64,000 bases of DNA from Thalassotalea sp. 273M-4 (lineage in GTDB: Bacteria > Pseudomonadota > Gammaproteobacteria > Enterobacterales > Alteromonadaceae): the NCBI RefSeq assembly GCF_041410465.1, contig NZ_CP166961.1, positions 1,488,001 through 1,552,000 of the forward strand, written 5' to 3'. How positions within the stretch are numbered: position 1 is the first letter of the stretch; each line of letters begins with the position of its first letter. The notes beneath the pieces were generated by a model. The model was not told where the DNA came from, searched no databases, and saw only the letters and a program-made list of their open reading frames with translations. Position numbers and translations under genes: made by a program. This document shows, piece by piece, positions 36,531 through 45,476 of this stretch.

Positions 36531-37157
36531 ATGGATGATAAAATACAAGACACTGTCTGTGGGGCAATTAAGATGATGAACAAAATAGGCCAGAGCGAAG
36601 ACGGTGCTGTCGTTGCTCAAACTAAGCTTTGGCTAGAACAGGTGATTATTAAACTGAATTTTTGTCCGTTTGCCAAAAAAGAATTTGTGCAAAATACCAT
36701 CGCCTACCCAGTGATCCGTCAACATTCTATGGCGTTAGCCCTAGAGCAATTACAACAACAATTTGTTGTGCTCGATAATAACCCTAAAATCGCCACCAGT
36801 TTGGTGATATTTCCTGAGCATTTTAACGATTTTTATGATTTCTTAGATTTGGTGGATATGAGTCAGGCATTACTTGAAAGTTTGGGGTATGAAGGCATTT
36901 ATCAAATTGCCACATTTCATCCAAATTACGTTTTCGAGGGGGTGCCACAACACGATGCCAGTCATTTTACGAACCGCTCGCCTTATCCAACGTTGCACCT
37001 TATTCGGGAAGATGACATGGAAAGAGCGGTTAAAGCGCATCCCGATCCAGAGGGCATACCGGATACCAATATCAAACTGAGCCAAGAGTTAGGCGCAGAA
37101 TATTTTCAATCTTTATTATTAAGTTTTAAACAACACACAAGGACAGAGGATAAATAA
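36531..37157 (+). CDS. DUF1415 family protein
   Basis: A 208-residue soluble protein with the DUF1415 features TKLWLEQVIIKLNFCPFAKKEF near residue 34 and the later IATFHPNYVFEGV...FTNRSPYPTLHLIREDDMERAVKAHPDPEGIPDTNI. The Cys-Pro-Phe and His/Asp-rich segments are conserved in the family, but its activity is not known. The first ATG is used; a MM pair at residues 15-16 could also be the start, as no clear ribosome-binding site marks either. The LysE-type gene begins one base after its stop, so the two are an operon. Confidence 0.85.
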   Translation: MDDKIQDTVCGAIKMMNKIGQSEDGAVVAQTKLWLEQVIIKLNFCPFAKKEFVQNTIAYPVIRQHSMALALEQLQQQFVVLDNNPKIATSLVIFPEHFNDFYDFLDLVDMSQALLESLGYEGIYQIATFHPNYVFEGVPQHDASHFTNRSPYPTLHLIREDDMERAVKAHPDPEGIPDTNIKLSQELGAEYFQSLLLSFKQHTRTEDK

Positions 37158-37158
37158 C

Positions 37159-37794
37159 ATGGATTTTATGCCGTATTGGGACGAATTTGTCATTATTGTG
37201 GTGGTTCATTTTTTGGCGGTGGCAAGCCCAGGCCCCGATTTTGCCATAGTGGTAAAACAAAGCCTTGGCCGAGGTCGTAAACACGCCTTACTCACCAGTG
37301 CGGGGATTGGCACCGGCATATTATTGCACGTCACTTATTCATTAATTGGCATTGGCTTACTCATTCATAGCTCGCCAACTTTATTTAAAGGTTTAACCTA
37401 CATTGCGGCTGCGTATCTTGGCTATTTAGGGGTTATGGGCATAATGGCTAAGCCACAAACTCCTGGCAACGATAATCAGAGTATCGCAGAAAAACCGCAA
37501 ACTCTAGTCCGAGCGTATTTAACGGGCTTTCTCGTTAATGGCTTGAATGTAAAAGCGACCTTGTTTTTTGTGTCTTTGTTTTCGTTAGTTATTTCATCGC
37601 AAACACCAATTGTTGTGCAATCGGTTTATGGTCTGTATATGGCCGTTGCGACTGGGCTATGGTTTTGTTTTATTTCTTATTTGCTTACCACCGATCATTT
37701 ACAAAAACGGGTCATTTCAAAGGGCTATATTATCGACAGATTAATGGGCGTGGTCTTGATATTTTTAGCATTAAATATTGCCTTCGGTGGCTAA
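37159..37794 (+). CDS. LysE/RhtB family amino-acid exporter
   Basis: A 211-residue inner-membrane protein with about six segments. ASPGPDFAIVVKQSLGRGRKHALLTSAGIGTGILLHVTYSLIGIG at residues 18-62 is the LysE/RhtB signature, and GFLVNGLNVKATLFFVSLF is the matching second-half motif. Such proteins export amino acids or derivatives such as homoserine, threonine or lysine; the substrate here is not determinable. Directly follows the DUF1415 gene. A second LysE family gene is at 55269-55889. Confidence 0.88.
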   Translation: MDFMPYWDEFVIIVVVHFLAVASPGPDFAIVVKQSLGRGRKHALLTSAGIGTGILLHVTYSLIGIGLLIHSSPTLFKGLTYIAAAYLGYLGVMGIMAKPQTPGNDNQSIAEKPQTLVRAYLTGFLVNGLNVKATLFFVSLFSLVISSQTPIVVQSVYGLYMAVATGLWFCFISYLLTTDHLQKRVISKGYIIDRLMGVVLIFLALNIAFGG

Positions 37795-37870
37795 GTAAAA
37801 AATCTGGGGTGAGTTATGTCGCCAGATGTTTTATAATCGTCTAAATTTGTTCTGATTTTTAAGATGTTTC

Positions 37871-38653
37871 GTGGAACCAAAAAAGTATATTGAAATAGGC
37901 GGCAGTGTCGAAAAGGCATTGGTCGGAGAGTATAAAATTAGCCCAGAGTCGGTCCTTAAAGAAGCTTGGACCTTAACGAAGACCAATAAGCAACCGATTA
38001 TCTCGGGTTTATTATTGGTGTTGTTAATTGGTATGATCTTATCGTTTTTTGCTTTTGAATATATGGGCGGAGCCGAAGCGGTTATTGCCGATCCACAAAA
38101 ACAATGGATCATCAATTTATTGGCAACAGTGGTGTTATACCCATTTATTGCTGGTGTTGAGATGATGGGCGTGTCTCACTCTGTTGGGATCAAAACCCGT
38201 ACAGGCTTTGTTTTTGCTTTCCTAAAACGCAGTGCCTTTATCGCCCTAGCGGCGGTGATTGTTTCAAGTTTAACCTCTCTTGGTTTTTATTTGATTTTGC
38301 CTGGTATTTACTTAACGGTGGCTTTGTCGCTCACCATTCCATTGATCATCGAAAAACAGATGTCGCCTGTGCAAGCGATTATATTGTCTTTAAAAGCAAC
38401 AAGATTTGAGTGGTTTAACTTATTTAAAATATACGCAATGCTTTTTGCTTTGTTGTGTTTATCGATTTTACCATGGGCTTTTGGTGTGCCCAGTATCATT
38501 GCTATGCCTTTATTTTGTGTCGCCATGCTTTGGCTGGCCCCGATGTTTTATAACGTCAAAGGTATTTTATATAGAGAAATTTTTGGCATAAAAATGCAGG
38601 TGGTTTCTTCCGATAAAGGTACACAATCACCAGACAGTTATTTTTCTGCCTAA
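37871..38653 (+). CDS. Conserved inner-membrane protein
   Basis: A 260-residue protein with a polar N-terminus (residues 1-45) and six hydrophobic segments, including LILPGIYLTVALSLTIPLIIEKQMSPVQAI, a pattern seen in glycerophosphodiester-phosphodiesterase membrane-domain or YciC-like proteins. Function unknown. GTG start at 37871; no in-frame ATG gives a better N-terminus. It lies 9 bases before the Bax-like gene and probably forms an operon with that gene and the DUF2987 gene. Confidence 0.7.
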   Translation: MEPKKYIEIGGSVEKALVGEYKISPESVLKEAWTLTKTNKQPIISGLLLVLLIGMILSFFAFEYMGGAEAVIADPQKQWIINLLATVVLYPFIAGVEMMGVSHSVGIKTRTGFVFAFLKRSAFIALAAVIVSSLTSLGFYLILPGIYLTVALSLTIPLIIEKQMSPVQAIILSLKATRFEWFNLFKIYAMLFALLCLSILPWAFGVPSIIAMPLFCVAMLWLAPMFYNVKGILYREIFGIKMQVVSSDKGTQSPDSYFSA

Positions 38654-38662
38654 GAGGTATTT

Positions 38663-39469
38663 ATGTTTAAAATTTTGGTGAAATTCGTCGCTGCTGCCTT
38701 CTTTGCGTACATGCTTGTTGCGCCATTTTTGTATCAAAGCGAATCTGAGATCCGCGCCAGTAAAGGTACAATTAAGTCCAAAGCACAACAAGGTTTAGCC
38801 AAGCACAACGTCGATTTACCGGATTTTGGCGCAATTAAAGATCCAAATGAAAAAAAGAGTCGGTTTTTTAATTTTATAAAGCCGGCAATTGAAGCTCAAA
38901 ACGCCCGTATCTTAACTTTCCGAGCCCAGTTAATCAAAATACAGCAACTGCTTGATGATGGTAAAGCGCTTTCAGCGCCACAGCAGCTTGCGTTAACTCA
39001 GTTGGCCGATACCTATTCGGTGTCACCATCTCTTGATAAACAGCAACAAGTACGCCAGTTGCTGACTAGAGTAGACGCCATTCCTACCGAATTGGTCTTA
39101 GTGCAAGCTGCCAATGAGTCTGCTTGGGGGAGTTCTCGTTTTGCTCGCTTAGGGTTAAACTTTTTTGGTATGTGGTGCTTTAAAAAAGGCTGTGGTTTGG
39201 TACCGCAAGGGCGAGAAAGTGGATTAAATCATGAAGTGGCTGCGTTTAAGTCGGTAGATCAGATGGTGGCGCGTTACTTTCTAAACATTAATACCCACAA
39301 TGCCTATGCGTTGTTTCGACAGATCAGAGTCGATCTGCGTGAAAACAACATCGAACTTCAGGCTGACATTTTGGCCACGGGTTTATTACCTTACTCAGAG
39401 CGTGGTATGGATTACATTGTCGAAATTAATACAATGCTTCGTCACAATGCCCGTTTCATCAAAACCTAA
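38663..39469 (+). CDS. Bax-like glucosaminidase-domain protein
   Basis: A 268-residue protein with an N-terminal membrane anchor (residues 5-25), a charged linker and a C-terminal N-acetylglucosaminidase-type domain of the lysozyme superfamily: LVLVQAANESAWGSSRFARLGLNFFGMWCFKKGCGLVP near residue 150, with the catalytic Glu in NESAWG. The E. coli relative is Bax. It should act on peptidoglycan in the periplasm. gagg lies just upstream of the ATG. Middle gene of the 37871-40157 cluster. Confidence 0.85.
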   Translation: MFKILVKFVAAAFFAYMLVAPFLYQSESEIRASKGTIKSKAQQGLAKHNVDLPDFGAIKDPNEKKSRFFNFIKPAIEAQNARILTFRAQLIKIQQLLDDGKALSAPQQLALTQLADTYSVSPSLDKQQQVRQLLTRVDAIPTELVLVQAANESAWGSSRFARLGLNFFGMWCFKKGCGLVPQGRESGLNHEVAAFKSVDQMVARYFLNINTHNAYALFRQIRVDLRENNIELQADILATGLLPYSERGMDYIVEINTMLRHNARFIKT

Positions 39470-39491
39470 ATCGATACATAATTAATATAAT

Positions 39492-40157
39492 ATGAAAATA
39501 CATAACGTTTTTGCCAGCGCCAGTATAGCGCTTGCTATGTTGGTAACTCCAATGAGTGCCATCGGACTTGAACTTGAATATAAGGGCTTTTACAAGCGTT
39601 TAAAGCTTATTAACGATAATGAACTTGATTTGATCACCATGGGCTTTTATCTCGTTGACAATCATACGCGTCAACGATGTGAGCTTAAAAACGTTAGGGC
39701 TCTTGCAAAAGGTATGCCTGCACAAAACGTTGATATTGGTATCGATAATCAAATTTTGGTCCCTTATTCGCAAGCGCACTATGACAATTTTGGTTACTTA
39801 CAAGTACAACAACAAGACCCTCGTCAGGATTGTACTTTACAGATGCAAATCCAATTTAAAGATAAAGAGCAAAAAGCGTTTAGCTTTAACGACTTAACCC
39901 AAGTAAAAGAGCAAATGCAGGAATTGGTCGATGAGTTTGGTTCTTTTCTGTGGTTTATGATGCCTAATTTACAAGGTTTGCATTTTGAATTGGACGCCAA
40001 CAATCATCTTGATTTTGTCGACCCAAGCATTAAGTCTTTGCTTCAATGCAGTGCTACGACATGTCAACTAGCATTGCCCGAGGAATTTGATGCTACTGAT
40101 ATTGCGCTTGAATTTAATCAGCCTCCCTTGGTCATCGCGCCCTGGATGGAAAAATAA
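39492..40157 (+). CDS. DUF2987 family secreted protein
   Basis: A 221-residue exported protein with a signal peptide (cleavage near residue 25) and the DUF2987 start ELEYKGFYKRLKLINDNELDLITMGFYLVD. Paired Cys (QRC, QDC, QCS..TTC) suggest disulfides in the periplasm. Function unknown; the family is typical of Alteromonadales and Vibrionales. It lies 22 bases after the Bax-like gene, so the pair may act together at the envelope. Confidence 0.85.
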   Translation: MKIHNVFASASIALAMLVTPMSAIGLELEYKGFYKRLKLINDNELDLITMGFYLVDNHTRQRCELKNVRALAKGMPAQNVDIGIDNQILVPYSQAHYDNFGYLQVQQQDPRQDCTLQMQIQFKDKEQKAFSFNDLTQVKEQMQELVDEFGSFLWFMMPNLQGLHFELDANNHLDFVDPSIKSLLQCSATTCQLALPEEFDATDIALEFNQPPLVIAPWMEK

Positions 40158-40481
40158 TCTAATACCAATTTATCATAACCCCGTAGCAAAAGAATTTGCA
40201 CGTAAGTCCTTTGCTGTACTTTAGGGGTAAATATTCTCTTCGAAAATCCCATATATGTTGGCCATAAAATGCAGTATCTATGGGATTTTTTTTGCACAAA
40301 CATTCGTTGCACTAAGAGTGAATAGCGCTTGAATCGCGATAATTTGATTTGAAATGGCGCATTTGCTTATGCTGGTTAAATAGCGTAACGTATTGATTTT
40401 AAGTTAATACTATAGGCTGGTTGAGAGCGAGCAAGAGGCAGTTAACAACCAACTCAAAGATAGGTTATAGGTAAGGGAAAT
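40158..40481. other. Spacer with a copy of the dispersed repeat
   Basis: About 320 bases between the DUF2987 gene and the NTF2-like gene. No gene. It contains a diverged copy (40351-40410) of the dispersed repeat found at 13975 and 41044, sharing GGTTAAATAGCGTAA and TATTGATT. A ggtaaggga stretch before 40482 may serve as ribosome-binding site. Confidence 0.6.
40351..40410 (+). repeat. Dispersed repeat, copy C (diverged)
   Basis: Shares GCGCATTTGC, GGTTAAATAGCGTAA and TATTGATT in the same order with the copies at 13975-14034 (minus) and 41044-41104 (plus), but with small insertions and a changed right end. Confidence 0.55.
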
Positions 40482-40913
40482 ATGATTTTAAAATATGCAA
40501 TAATGGGGTTATTGTTACTACCAAGTGCTGGCTATGCGCAAAATTTAACAACTAAAGTGAATGAATATTTTGATGCTCAAAAAGCCGTTGAACATAAACA
40601 CTCTCAAGAGAGTGATGTCGAAAATCTGCTGTCACTTTTAACGGATGATGCGACGTTTGAACACCCTAGCTTCAATGCTGTGCAAACGAAAGAAGAATAT
40701 AAGGCAGGTTTACTTTACTACTTAGGGAAATACGGCAAGTGCGATATTGAAATATCAAACATCATAGAAGGCTTAAATGCTGTGACTGTTGAGTATTTGC
40801 ACCCATGTATAGACCCACAAGGTAATGTGGATGCAAATAGTCGCAAACAAAAGCTGGTCACCTTGTTCGAATTTAACGATGAAAAAATCAAACTGATCAG
40901 ACACTATTTTTAG
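40482..40913 (+). CDS. Secreted NTF2-like (SnoaL-type) protein
   Basis: A 143-residue protein with a signal peptide (cleavage near residue 19, GYAQN) and a single NTF2-like cone domain: TTKVNEYFDAQKAVEH, LLSLLTDDATFEHPSFNAVQTKEEYKAGL and a C-terminal KLVTLFEFNDEKIKLIRHYF. The fold serves ligand binding or simple enzymes; no catalytic set is clear. Two Cys (near 86 and 106) may form a disulfide. Likely periplasmic. Spacers with the dispersed repeat flank it on both sides. Confidence 0.7.
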   Translation: MILKYAIMGLLLLPSAGYAQNLTTKVNEYFDAQKAVEHKHSQESDVENLLSLLTDDATFEHPSFNAVQTKEEYKAGLLYYLGKYGKCDIEISNIIEGLNAVTVEYLHPCIDPQGNVDANSRKQKLVTLFEFNDEKIKLIRHYF

Positions 40914-41043
40914 CTTTTATCGCTATACATCACGTTATCCTATTTCATGAGTCTTTAAAGCAAGCAGGTGATACTTGCAAAACAGTGTCTGAGTTAACAT
41001 TTTTTGGCAGTAGCGTTAGAATTTCAAAAAAATGTTTTGTGAT

Positions 41044-41104
41044 ATTTGCGCCTGTCAGTTAAATATCGTAAGTTATTGATTAATAAGTAGTAGCAAACGG
41101 ATGC
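41044..41104 (+). repeat. Dispersed 61-bp repeat, copy B
   Basis: ATTTGCGCCTGTCAGTTAAA... to ...CGGATGC. Matches the minus-strand copy at 13975-14034 at 53 of 61 bases without gaps, 27 kb away and in opposite orientation. Confidence 0.75.
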
Positions 41105-41148
41105 TTGGCTCTACTAAGAAACATAAGTATTTTAAACAGGGTTAGGAA

Positions 41149-41574
41149 ATGAAAAAAATAATTACAGCAAGTTTTCTATCAACTTTAATCTTGCTGGGAG
41201 GGTGTGCTTCAACAGATATCTATGAGCCACAAGGTTTGACAGCAAAAAACATGGCATTCCTTAAAGCTGACTCTGAACATGCTCATGGGATATTTGTAGG
41301 GTTAGATGAGCGTTTGTATATAAACACTATTAATGGTCAGGCAGCAGGTGATTTTTTCAAAGGTTACCCAGAGCAAGCCAAGATCATTGCAGGATTTAAC
41401 GAAGTGAAGGTTGATTACTACCAAGGACAATTATCATCAGAAGGTTGTGTTCGTTTTAATGCAGAGCCAGGTGAAACTTATATCATTCGTAAAAAACGAG
41501 AAGGTATGTCCGTTTATTATTGGGTCGAGCAAGAAGGCACTGCAACTAGTATCAGCCAAGGGTGTAGTGCTTAA
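41149..41574 (+). CDS. Putative lipoprotein
   Basis: A 141-residue protein with a lipoprotein signal peptide and lipobox LLGGC (Cys19). The mature part has a Gly-rich beta-like body (GIFVGLDERLYINTINGQAAGDFF..., CVRFNAEPGETYIIRKK) reminiscent of small periplasmic beta-sandwich proteins. Two more Cys could pair. Function unknown. Start ATG preceded by ggttagga. It is followed by a bidirectional terminator shared with the Tsx-like gene. Confidence 0.7.
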   Translation: MKKIITASFLSTLILLGGCASTDIYEPQGLTAKNMAFLKADSEHAHGIFVGLDERLYINTINGQAAGDFFKGYPEQAKIIAGFNEVKVDYYQGQLSSEGCVRFNAEPGETYIIRKKREGMSVYYWVEQEGTATSISQGCSA

Positions 41575-41631
41575 TTAACACTGTGAGTGCAAAGAGCGAG
41601 GTTCAGCCCGACAAAGACCTAGAAACATAAC

Positions 41632-41658
41632 GCCGTTATAGCCGTTATAGCCGTTATA
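41632..41658 (+). repeat. 9-bp tandem repeat GCCGTTATA x3
   Basis: Three exact head-to-tail copies in the spacer between the lipoprotein and the Tsx-like gene. Confidence 0.8.
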
Positions 41659-41808
41659 AAGGGTGGGTCCATTTCATTATCCCACCGTGTTTTGGCGCCT
41701 ACTTCAAAATATGGTGGGATGACGATGTATTTTTTTGATTATGCGTGTTTCTCTTTGGCGCTTTATAACAGGTTTTGTGTTCGTTTCTAAATGGCACGCA
41801 GAAATTAA

Positions 41809-41842
41809 AAAAGGGCTATGAATGTTATTTCATAGCCCTTTT
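41809..41842. terminator. Bidirectional Rho-independent terminator
   Basis: Perfect 14-bp stem aaaagggctatgaa / ttcatagccctttt with a 6-base loop, A-rich on the left and T-rich on the right. Can end both the lipoprotein transcript (plus) and the Tsx-like transcript (minus). Confidence 0.88.
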
Positions 41843-41922
41843 AATTATGCCGATACCAAAAATATTATCTACATTAAGGGTAAAGACTTGACTCTTATGT
41901 CTTGTTTATAGACTAGAGTGGA

Positions 41923-42693
41923 TTAAAGGTGAACTTTAACCATCCAGCTAACCACAGACTCGTTGTCTAGGCCTGGGATACCAAACTTGTTGTGCCAGTA
42001 TGAGTATTCAACACCCGCTTCAAATTTCTTTGGTACACCAAAGTATTTACCCACATCCATGCGTAATTGTGGGTTAAAGTGAAAATCAGCCGCGTGCGCT
42101 TCAGCTGATGACCAGTCAATATAACCGTCTAACATAAAGTCAGCTGAACCAATGCTGAATGGGTAACCCCATACGAACGTTAATTGTTGGTCGTTATCCA
42201 TTTTTTCGTTATTTGCTTGGTACACGTTAATGTTTGCATAAGCAAATCCCGGAAGTTTAAGATCGGCACCAACACCAACTAGGTAGTTATCAAAACTGTT
42301 GTTAAATGCTGCAGAAACATAGGTAGAGTGTTCCCATGTTGTCGCCAAAAATAGATCTGAGATGATACCGTACTCAAGCTTTTTACCCGTCGCGTAGCTA
42401 AGGCTTAGACGTGGAGAAAACTCTGAGTAAGTTTCTTTTGCGGCAATATTTTTAGTGTCAGCTTTAAAGTCTAAACGGTCTGCAAAAAAGAATAAATCGC
42501 CCCAATTGTGACCCGATGCGTGCTCTACAGTAACAACAGAAATGTTGTCGTTAGCTGCTACTTCATAGTGACCTAGGTTATCTAGGTAAGAAATAGAATT
42601 GTCGCTCCAGAACATTTCCGCGTTAGCGTTTAATGAAGCTAAAGACGCAGCCGCAACCACGGCACCGGTAAGTGTTTTAAACATTTTAGACAT
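41923..42693 (-). CDS. Tsx-like nucleoside-specific outer-membrane channel
   Basis: A 256-residue outer-membrane beta-barrel with a signal peptide (NANAE cleavage near residue 25). EMFWSDNSISYLDN at the mature start, amphipathic strands throughout, the GFAYANINVYQANNEK segment and the C-terminal SWMVKVHL closing strand fit the Tsx/OmpK family (nucleoside channel, phage receptor in vibrios). It lies 75 bases downstream of the NCS2 permease gene on the same strand, although a terminator separates them; together they would carry nucleosides and bases across both membranes. Confidence 0.85.
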   Translation of the reverse strand: MSKMFKTLTGAVVAAASLASLNANAEMFWSDNSISYLDNLGHYEVAANDNISVVTVEHASGHNWGDLFFFADRLDFKADTKNIAAKETYSEFSPRLSLSYATGKKLEYGIISDLFLATTWEHSTYVSAAFNNSFDNYLVGVGADLKLPGFAYANINVYQANNEKMDNDQQLTFVWGYPFSIGSADFMLDGYIDWSSAEAHAADFHFNPQLRMDVGKYFGVPKKFEAGVEYSYWHNKFGIPGLDNESVVSWMVKVHL

Positions 42694-42735
42694 GGTGATC
42701 CCTGTTTTATTATTTAATTTGATTTTTAAAATTTG

Positions 42736-42761
42736 AAAAAAAGGGCAGAGAAGTTCTGCCC
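42736..42761 (-). terminator. Rho-independent terminator of the NCS2 permease gene
   Basis: Minus-strand stem gggcaga / tctgccc with a 5-base loop followed by seven T. It sits between the permease and the Tsx-like gene. Confidence 0.85.
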
Positions 42762-42768
42762 GAAAAAG

Positions 42769-44058
42769 TTACATGAAGGCGAATTTGCCAACAAATAGTG
42801 CGGCTAAGAACCAAACACTTGGGCTAATTTCAGAGAATCGGCCACTGAAAATACGTACTGCTGCGTATGAGATAAAACCAAACGCAATACCATCGGCAAT
42901 TGAGAAAGTTAATGGCATCGATACTAAGATGACCACGACAGGTACGGCATCTAACAGATTGTCCCATTTAACATTTACAAGGCCAGCAACCATAAGAACA
43001 CCAACAAAAAATAGTGCACCTGCGGTAGCGTAAGCTGGGATCATACCTGCTAAAGGAGAGAAGAATAAGGCTAAAATGAATAGACCAGCAACAACAACAG
43101 CGGTTAAACCAGTGCGACCACCAGCGGCAACACCCGCGGTACTTTCTACATAACTCGTGGTTGTTGAAGTACCAAGTAAAGAACCTGCGATAGTGGCACC
43201 TGAGTCAGCAAATAAGGCTTTTTTAAGACGAGGAAGGTTACCCTCTTTGTCTAGCATGTTACCACGCTGTGCAACCGCGATTAGAGTACCAGAGGTATCG
43301 AATAGGTCAACGAATAAGAAAGCAAAAATAACACTGATCATGCCAACATTAAAGGCACCAGCAATATCTAATTGGGCAAACGTTGGCGCAATAGATGGTG
43401 GCATTGAAACGATACCGTTGTAGTTAACATCACCAAAAACAATACCTAAGGTCGTAACAATTAAAATTGAAATCATTACAGCACCGTTAATGTTCATGCT
43501 AATTAAACCAACAATTAGGAATAAACCTAAAACCGCCATTAACGAATTAAACGCAGTAATATCACCTAAAGTAACTAGAGTTGCGTCACTTGCGACAATA
43601 ATACCAGAGCTCTTTAGCGCGATTAATGCTAGGAACATACCGATACCGGCAGCAATACCAAATCGTAATGAATGAGGAATTGAGTTGATGATCCATTCAC
43701 GTACTTTAAAAGCACTTAAAAGAGTGAACACCACACCCGAAATGAATACACCACCTAGTGCAACGTTCCAGGAATAACCTAGTTCCATTACCACAGTAAA
43801 GGTGAAAAATGCGTTTAAGCCCATACCTGGAGCAAGGGCAATAGGGTAATTAGCGTATAGACCCATAATTAAACAACCGATTGCTGCAGCTAAACACGTA
43901 GCTACGAAAACCGCTCCTTGGTCCATACCCGTCATGGCTAACATACTTGGGTTAACAAAAATGATGTATGCCATGGTAAGGAAGGTGGTAAAGCCTGCGA
44001 CGACTTCTTGCTTGATTGAGGTATTATGCTCAGATAGCTTGAATAATTTTTCAAACAT
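42769..44058 (-). CDS. NCS2 family purine permease (AzgA-like)
   Basis: A 429-residue inner-membrane transporter with 12-14 segments. Features of the AzgA/PbuG subgroup are visible: EVVAGFTTFLTMAYIIFVNPSMLA near residue 15, LAPGMGLNAFFTFTVV in TM3 and LFVDLFDTSGTLIAVAQRGNMLDKEGNLPRLKKALFADS and STAGVAAGGRTGLTAVV further on. Members import adenine, guanine or hypoxanthine with protons. ATG 44058 gives the standard MFEKLF start; a TTG 11 codons earlier is unlikely. The upstream spacer holds a perfect 10-bp inverted repeat. Confidence 0.88.
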   Translation of the reverse strand: MFEKLFKLSEHNTSIKQEVVAGFTTFLTMAYIIFVNPSMLAMTGMDQGAVFVATCLAAAIGCLIMGLYANYPIALAPGMGLNAFFTFTVVMELGYSWNVALGGVFISGVVFTLLSAFKVREWIINSIPHSLRFGIAAGIGMFLALIALKSSGIIVASDATLVTLGDITAFNSLMAVLGLFLIVGLISMNINGAVMISILIVTTLGIVFGDVNYNGIVSMPPSIAPTFAQLDIAGAFNVGMISVIFAFLFVDLFDTSGTLIAVAQRGNMLDKEGNLPRLKKALFADSGATIAGSLLGTSTTTSYVESTAGVAAGGRTGLTAVVVAGLFILALFFSPLAGMIPAYATAGALFFVGVLMVAGLVNVKWDNLLDAVPVVVILVSMPLTFSIADGIAFGFISYAAVRIFSGRFSEISPSVWFLAALFVGKFAFM

Positions 44059-44123
44059 TAATTTTATCCCAAAACGAGGTTTGATATACAAGGCATGATA
44101 CCAAGTCTGACTGCGTTAATGAG

Positions 44124-44163
44124 CGTTGCATAAGGTATTTTTAAGAAAACACTTTATGCAACG
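44124..44163 (-). promoter_or_regulatory. Perfect 10-bp inverted repeat upstream of the purine permease
   Basis: CGTTGCATAA (44124-44133) and TTATGCAACG (44154-44163) are exact inverted arms separated by 20 bases, 66 bases before the permease ATG. It could be a leader hairpin or paired half-sites for a regulator. It does not match the PurR operator or the purine riboswitch as I know them. The rest of the 386-base spacer (44059-44444) shows only a short hairpin near 44317-44333. Confidence 0.5.
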
Positions 44164-44444
44164 TATGCTGAAAAAATTCAGGGATGAAATGTGTTAACAC
44201 ACACTTAGAGGAATTTTGGATACACCTGTAGATATTACCCAAATCTCCCACCCAAAAATTTCAATCAGTTATCTCAATAAGAGTATGATTATTGCTCATT
44301 ACTCAATCAGATTTGGTATAAGCGTTAGCTTATGCCTCAAGAAATTTTCGGCGGTATTTTAAGTAATAAAACTACAAAAGCATAGCTATTTGTAACAAAA
44401 GCTTGCACTTTATCAACATATTTCGGCATTTTACCAGAAATTAA

Positions 44445-45371
44445 CTATTTTATTTCGACAATGTCGACGATGTTTAACGATTCGGTATTACTTGTAAAGG
44501 TATTGACTTGAGGTGGCTTAATGGTTTCTTTGTCAAAAGCGATATCACCACCTGCAACGACTCCTGTTGATAAGTCGACTGACTTAAAATCATACAGTTG
44601 ATGATCACATAAATGTGACGGCACCACATTTTGCATGGCTGTAAATATCGATTCTGCACGTCCTGGGAAGTGCTTATCCCAGTCAGCAAGCATGTGTTTG
44701 ACATTCTGACGCTGTAAGTTTGGTTGACTTCCACACAAGTTACAAGGAATGATTGGGAATTGTTTTAACTCAGCATATTGCTTAATGTCCTTTTCCTTGC
44801 AATACGCTAATGGTCTAATAACCACGTGCTCGCCATTATCGGATACTAACTTGGCTGGCATGGTTTTGGTTTTACCATTAAAGAACATATTCAACAATAA
44901 TGTTTCTATCATGTCATCGCGATGATGACCTAGGGCAATTTTAGTCGCACCTAATCGTTTGGCGGTGCTGTATAAAATACCGCGACGTAAGCGAGAGCAT
45001 AAACTGCAGGTGGTTTTACCTTCAGGGATCTTGTCTTTAACGATACTGTAGGTATCTTCTTCAATAATATGATACTCAACCCCTAATGCTTCAAGGTAGG
45101 TAGGTAAAATATGCTCAGGAAAACCCGGTTGCTTTTGATCTAAATTCACCGCGATTAAGTCAAAGTCAATTGGGGCGCGGCTTTTCATATTGATTAAAAT
45201 ATCTAGCATGGTGTAGCTGTCAGCACCGCCCGATAGACACACCATGATTTTGTCGCCTTGTTCAATCATGTTGTAATCAAAAATTGCTTTACCTACCTGA
45301 TGGCGAAAGCGTTTTTCTAATTTGTTTAGTATGGATAAAGCTACTTTATCGGTAGGTGTTTGAGTCGACAT
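44445..45371 (-). CDS. ttcA: tRNA 2-thiocytidine biosynthesis protein TtcA
   Basis: A 308-residue PP-loop ATPase with a [4Fe-4S] cluster that thiolates cytidine 32 of tRNAs. PP-loop SGGADS (residues 47-52), CxxC at Cys122/Cys125 ([10 protein letters not shown]), [20 protein letters not shown] and a further [12 protein letters not shown] pair. Start is taken at MSTQTP, ten codons into the longest frame. Standard end gene of the fnr-uspE-ttcA set found in many Alteromonadales; a terminator separates it from uspE. Confidence 0.95.
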   Translation of the reverse strand: MSTQTPTDKVALSILNKLEKRFRHQVGKAIFDYNMIEQGDKIMVCLSGGADSYTMLDILINMKSRAPIDFDLIAVNLDQKQPGFPEHILPTYLEALGVEYHIIEEDTYSIVKDKIPEGKTTCSLCSRLRRGILYSTAKRLGATKIALGHHRDDMIETLLLNMFFNGKTKTMPAKLVSDNGEHVVIRPLAYCKEKDIKQYAELKQFPIIPCNLCGSQPNLQRQNVKHMLADWDKHFPGRAESIFTAMQNVVPSHLCDHQLYDFKSVDLSTGVVAGGDIAFDKETIKPPQVNTFTSNTESLNIVDIVEIK

Positions 45372-45423
45372 TTGGTAAACCTGCAATGGAAAATGGTGCA
45401 TTATACCTTATCGCTTTAACAAT

Positions 45424-45453
45424 AAAAAAGCCTCAAAATGTAATTGAGGCTTT
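45424..45453 (-). terminator. Rho-independent terminator of uspE
   Basis: Minus-strand stem aaagcctcaa / ttgaggcttt with a 7-base loop and six T. Confidence 0.88.
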
Positions 45454-45476
45454 GCAAGTCGGTTATTTAAGACAGA

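Noticed and set aside
44059..44444. Possible purine riboswitch or PurR operator before the NCS2 permease
   Set aside because: The conserved bases of the purine riboswitch junction and the ACGCAAACG-type PurR box were not found; only an unrelated inverted repeat is present.
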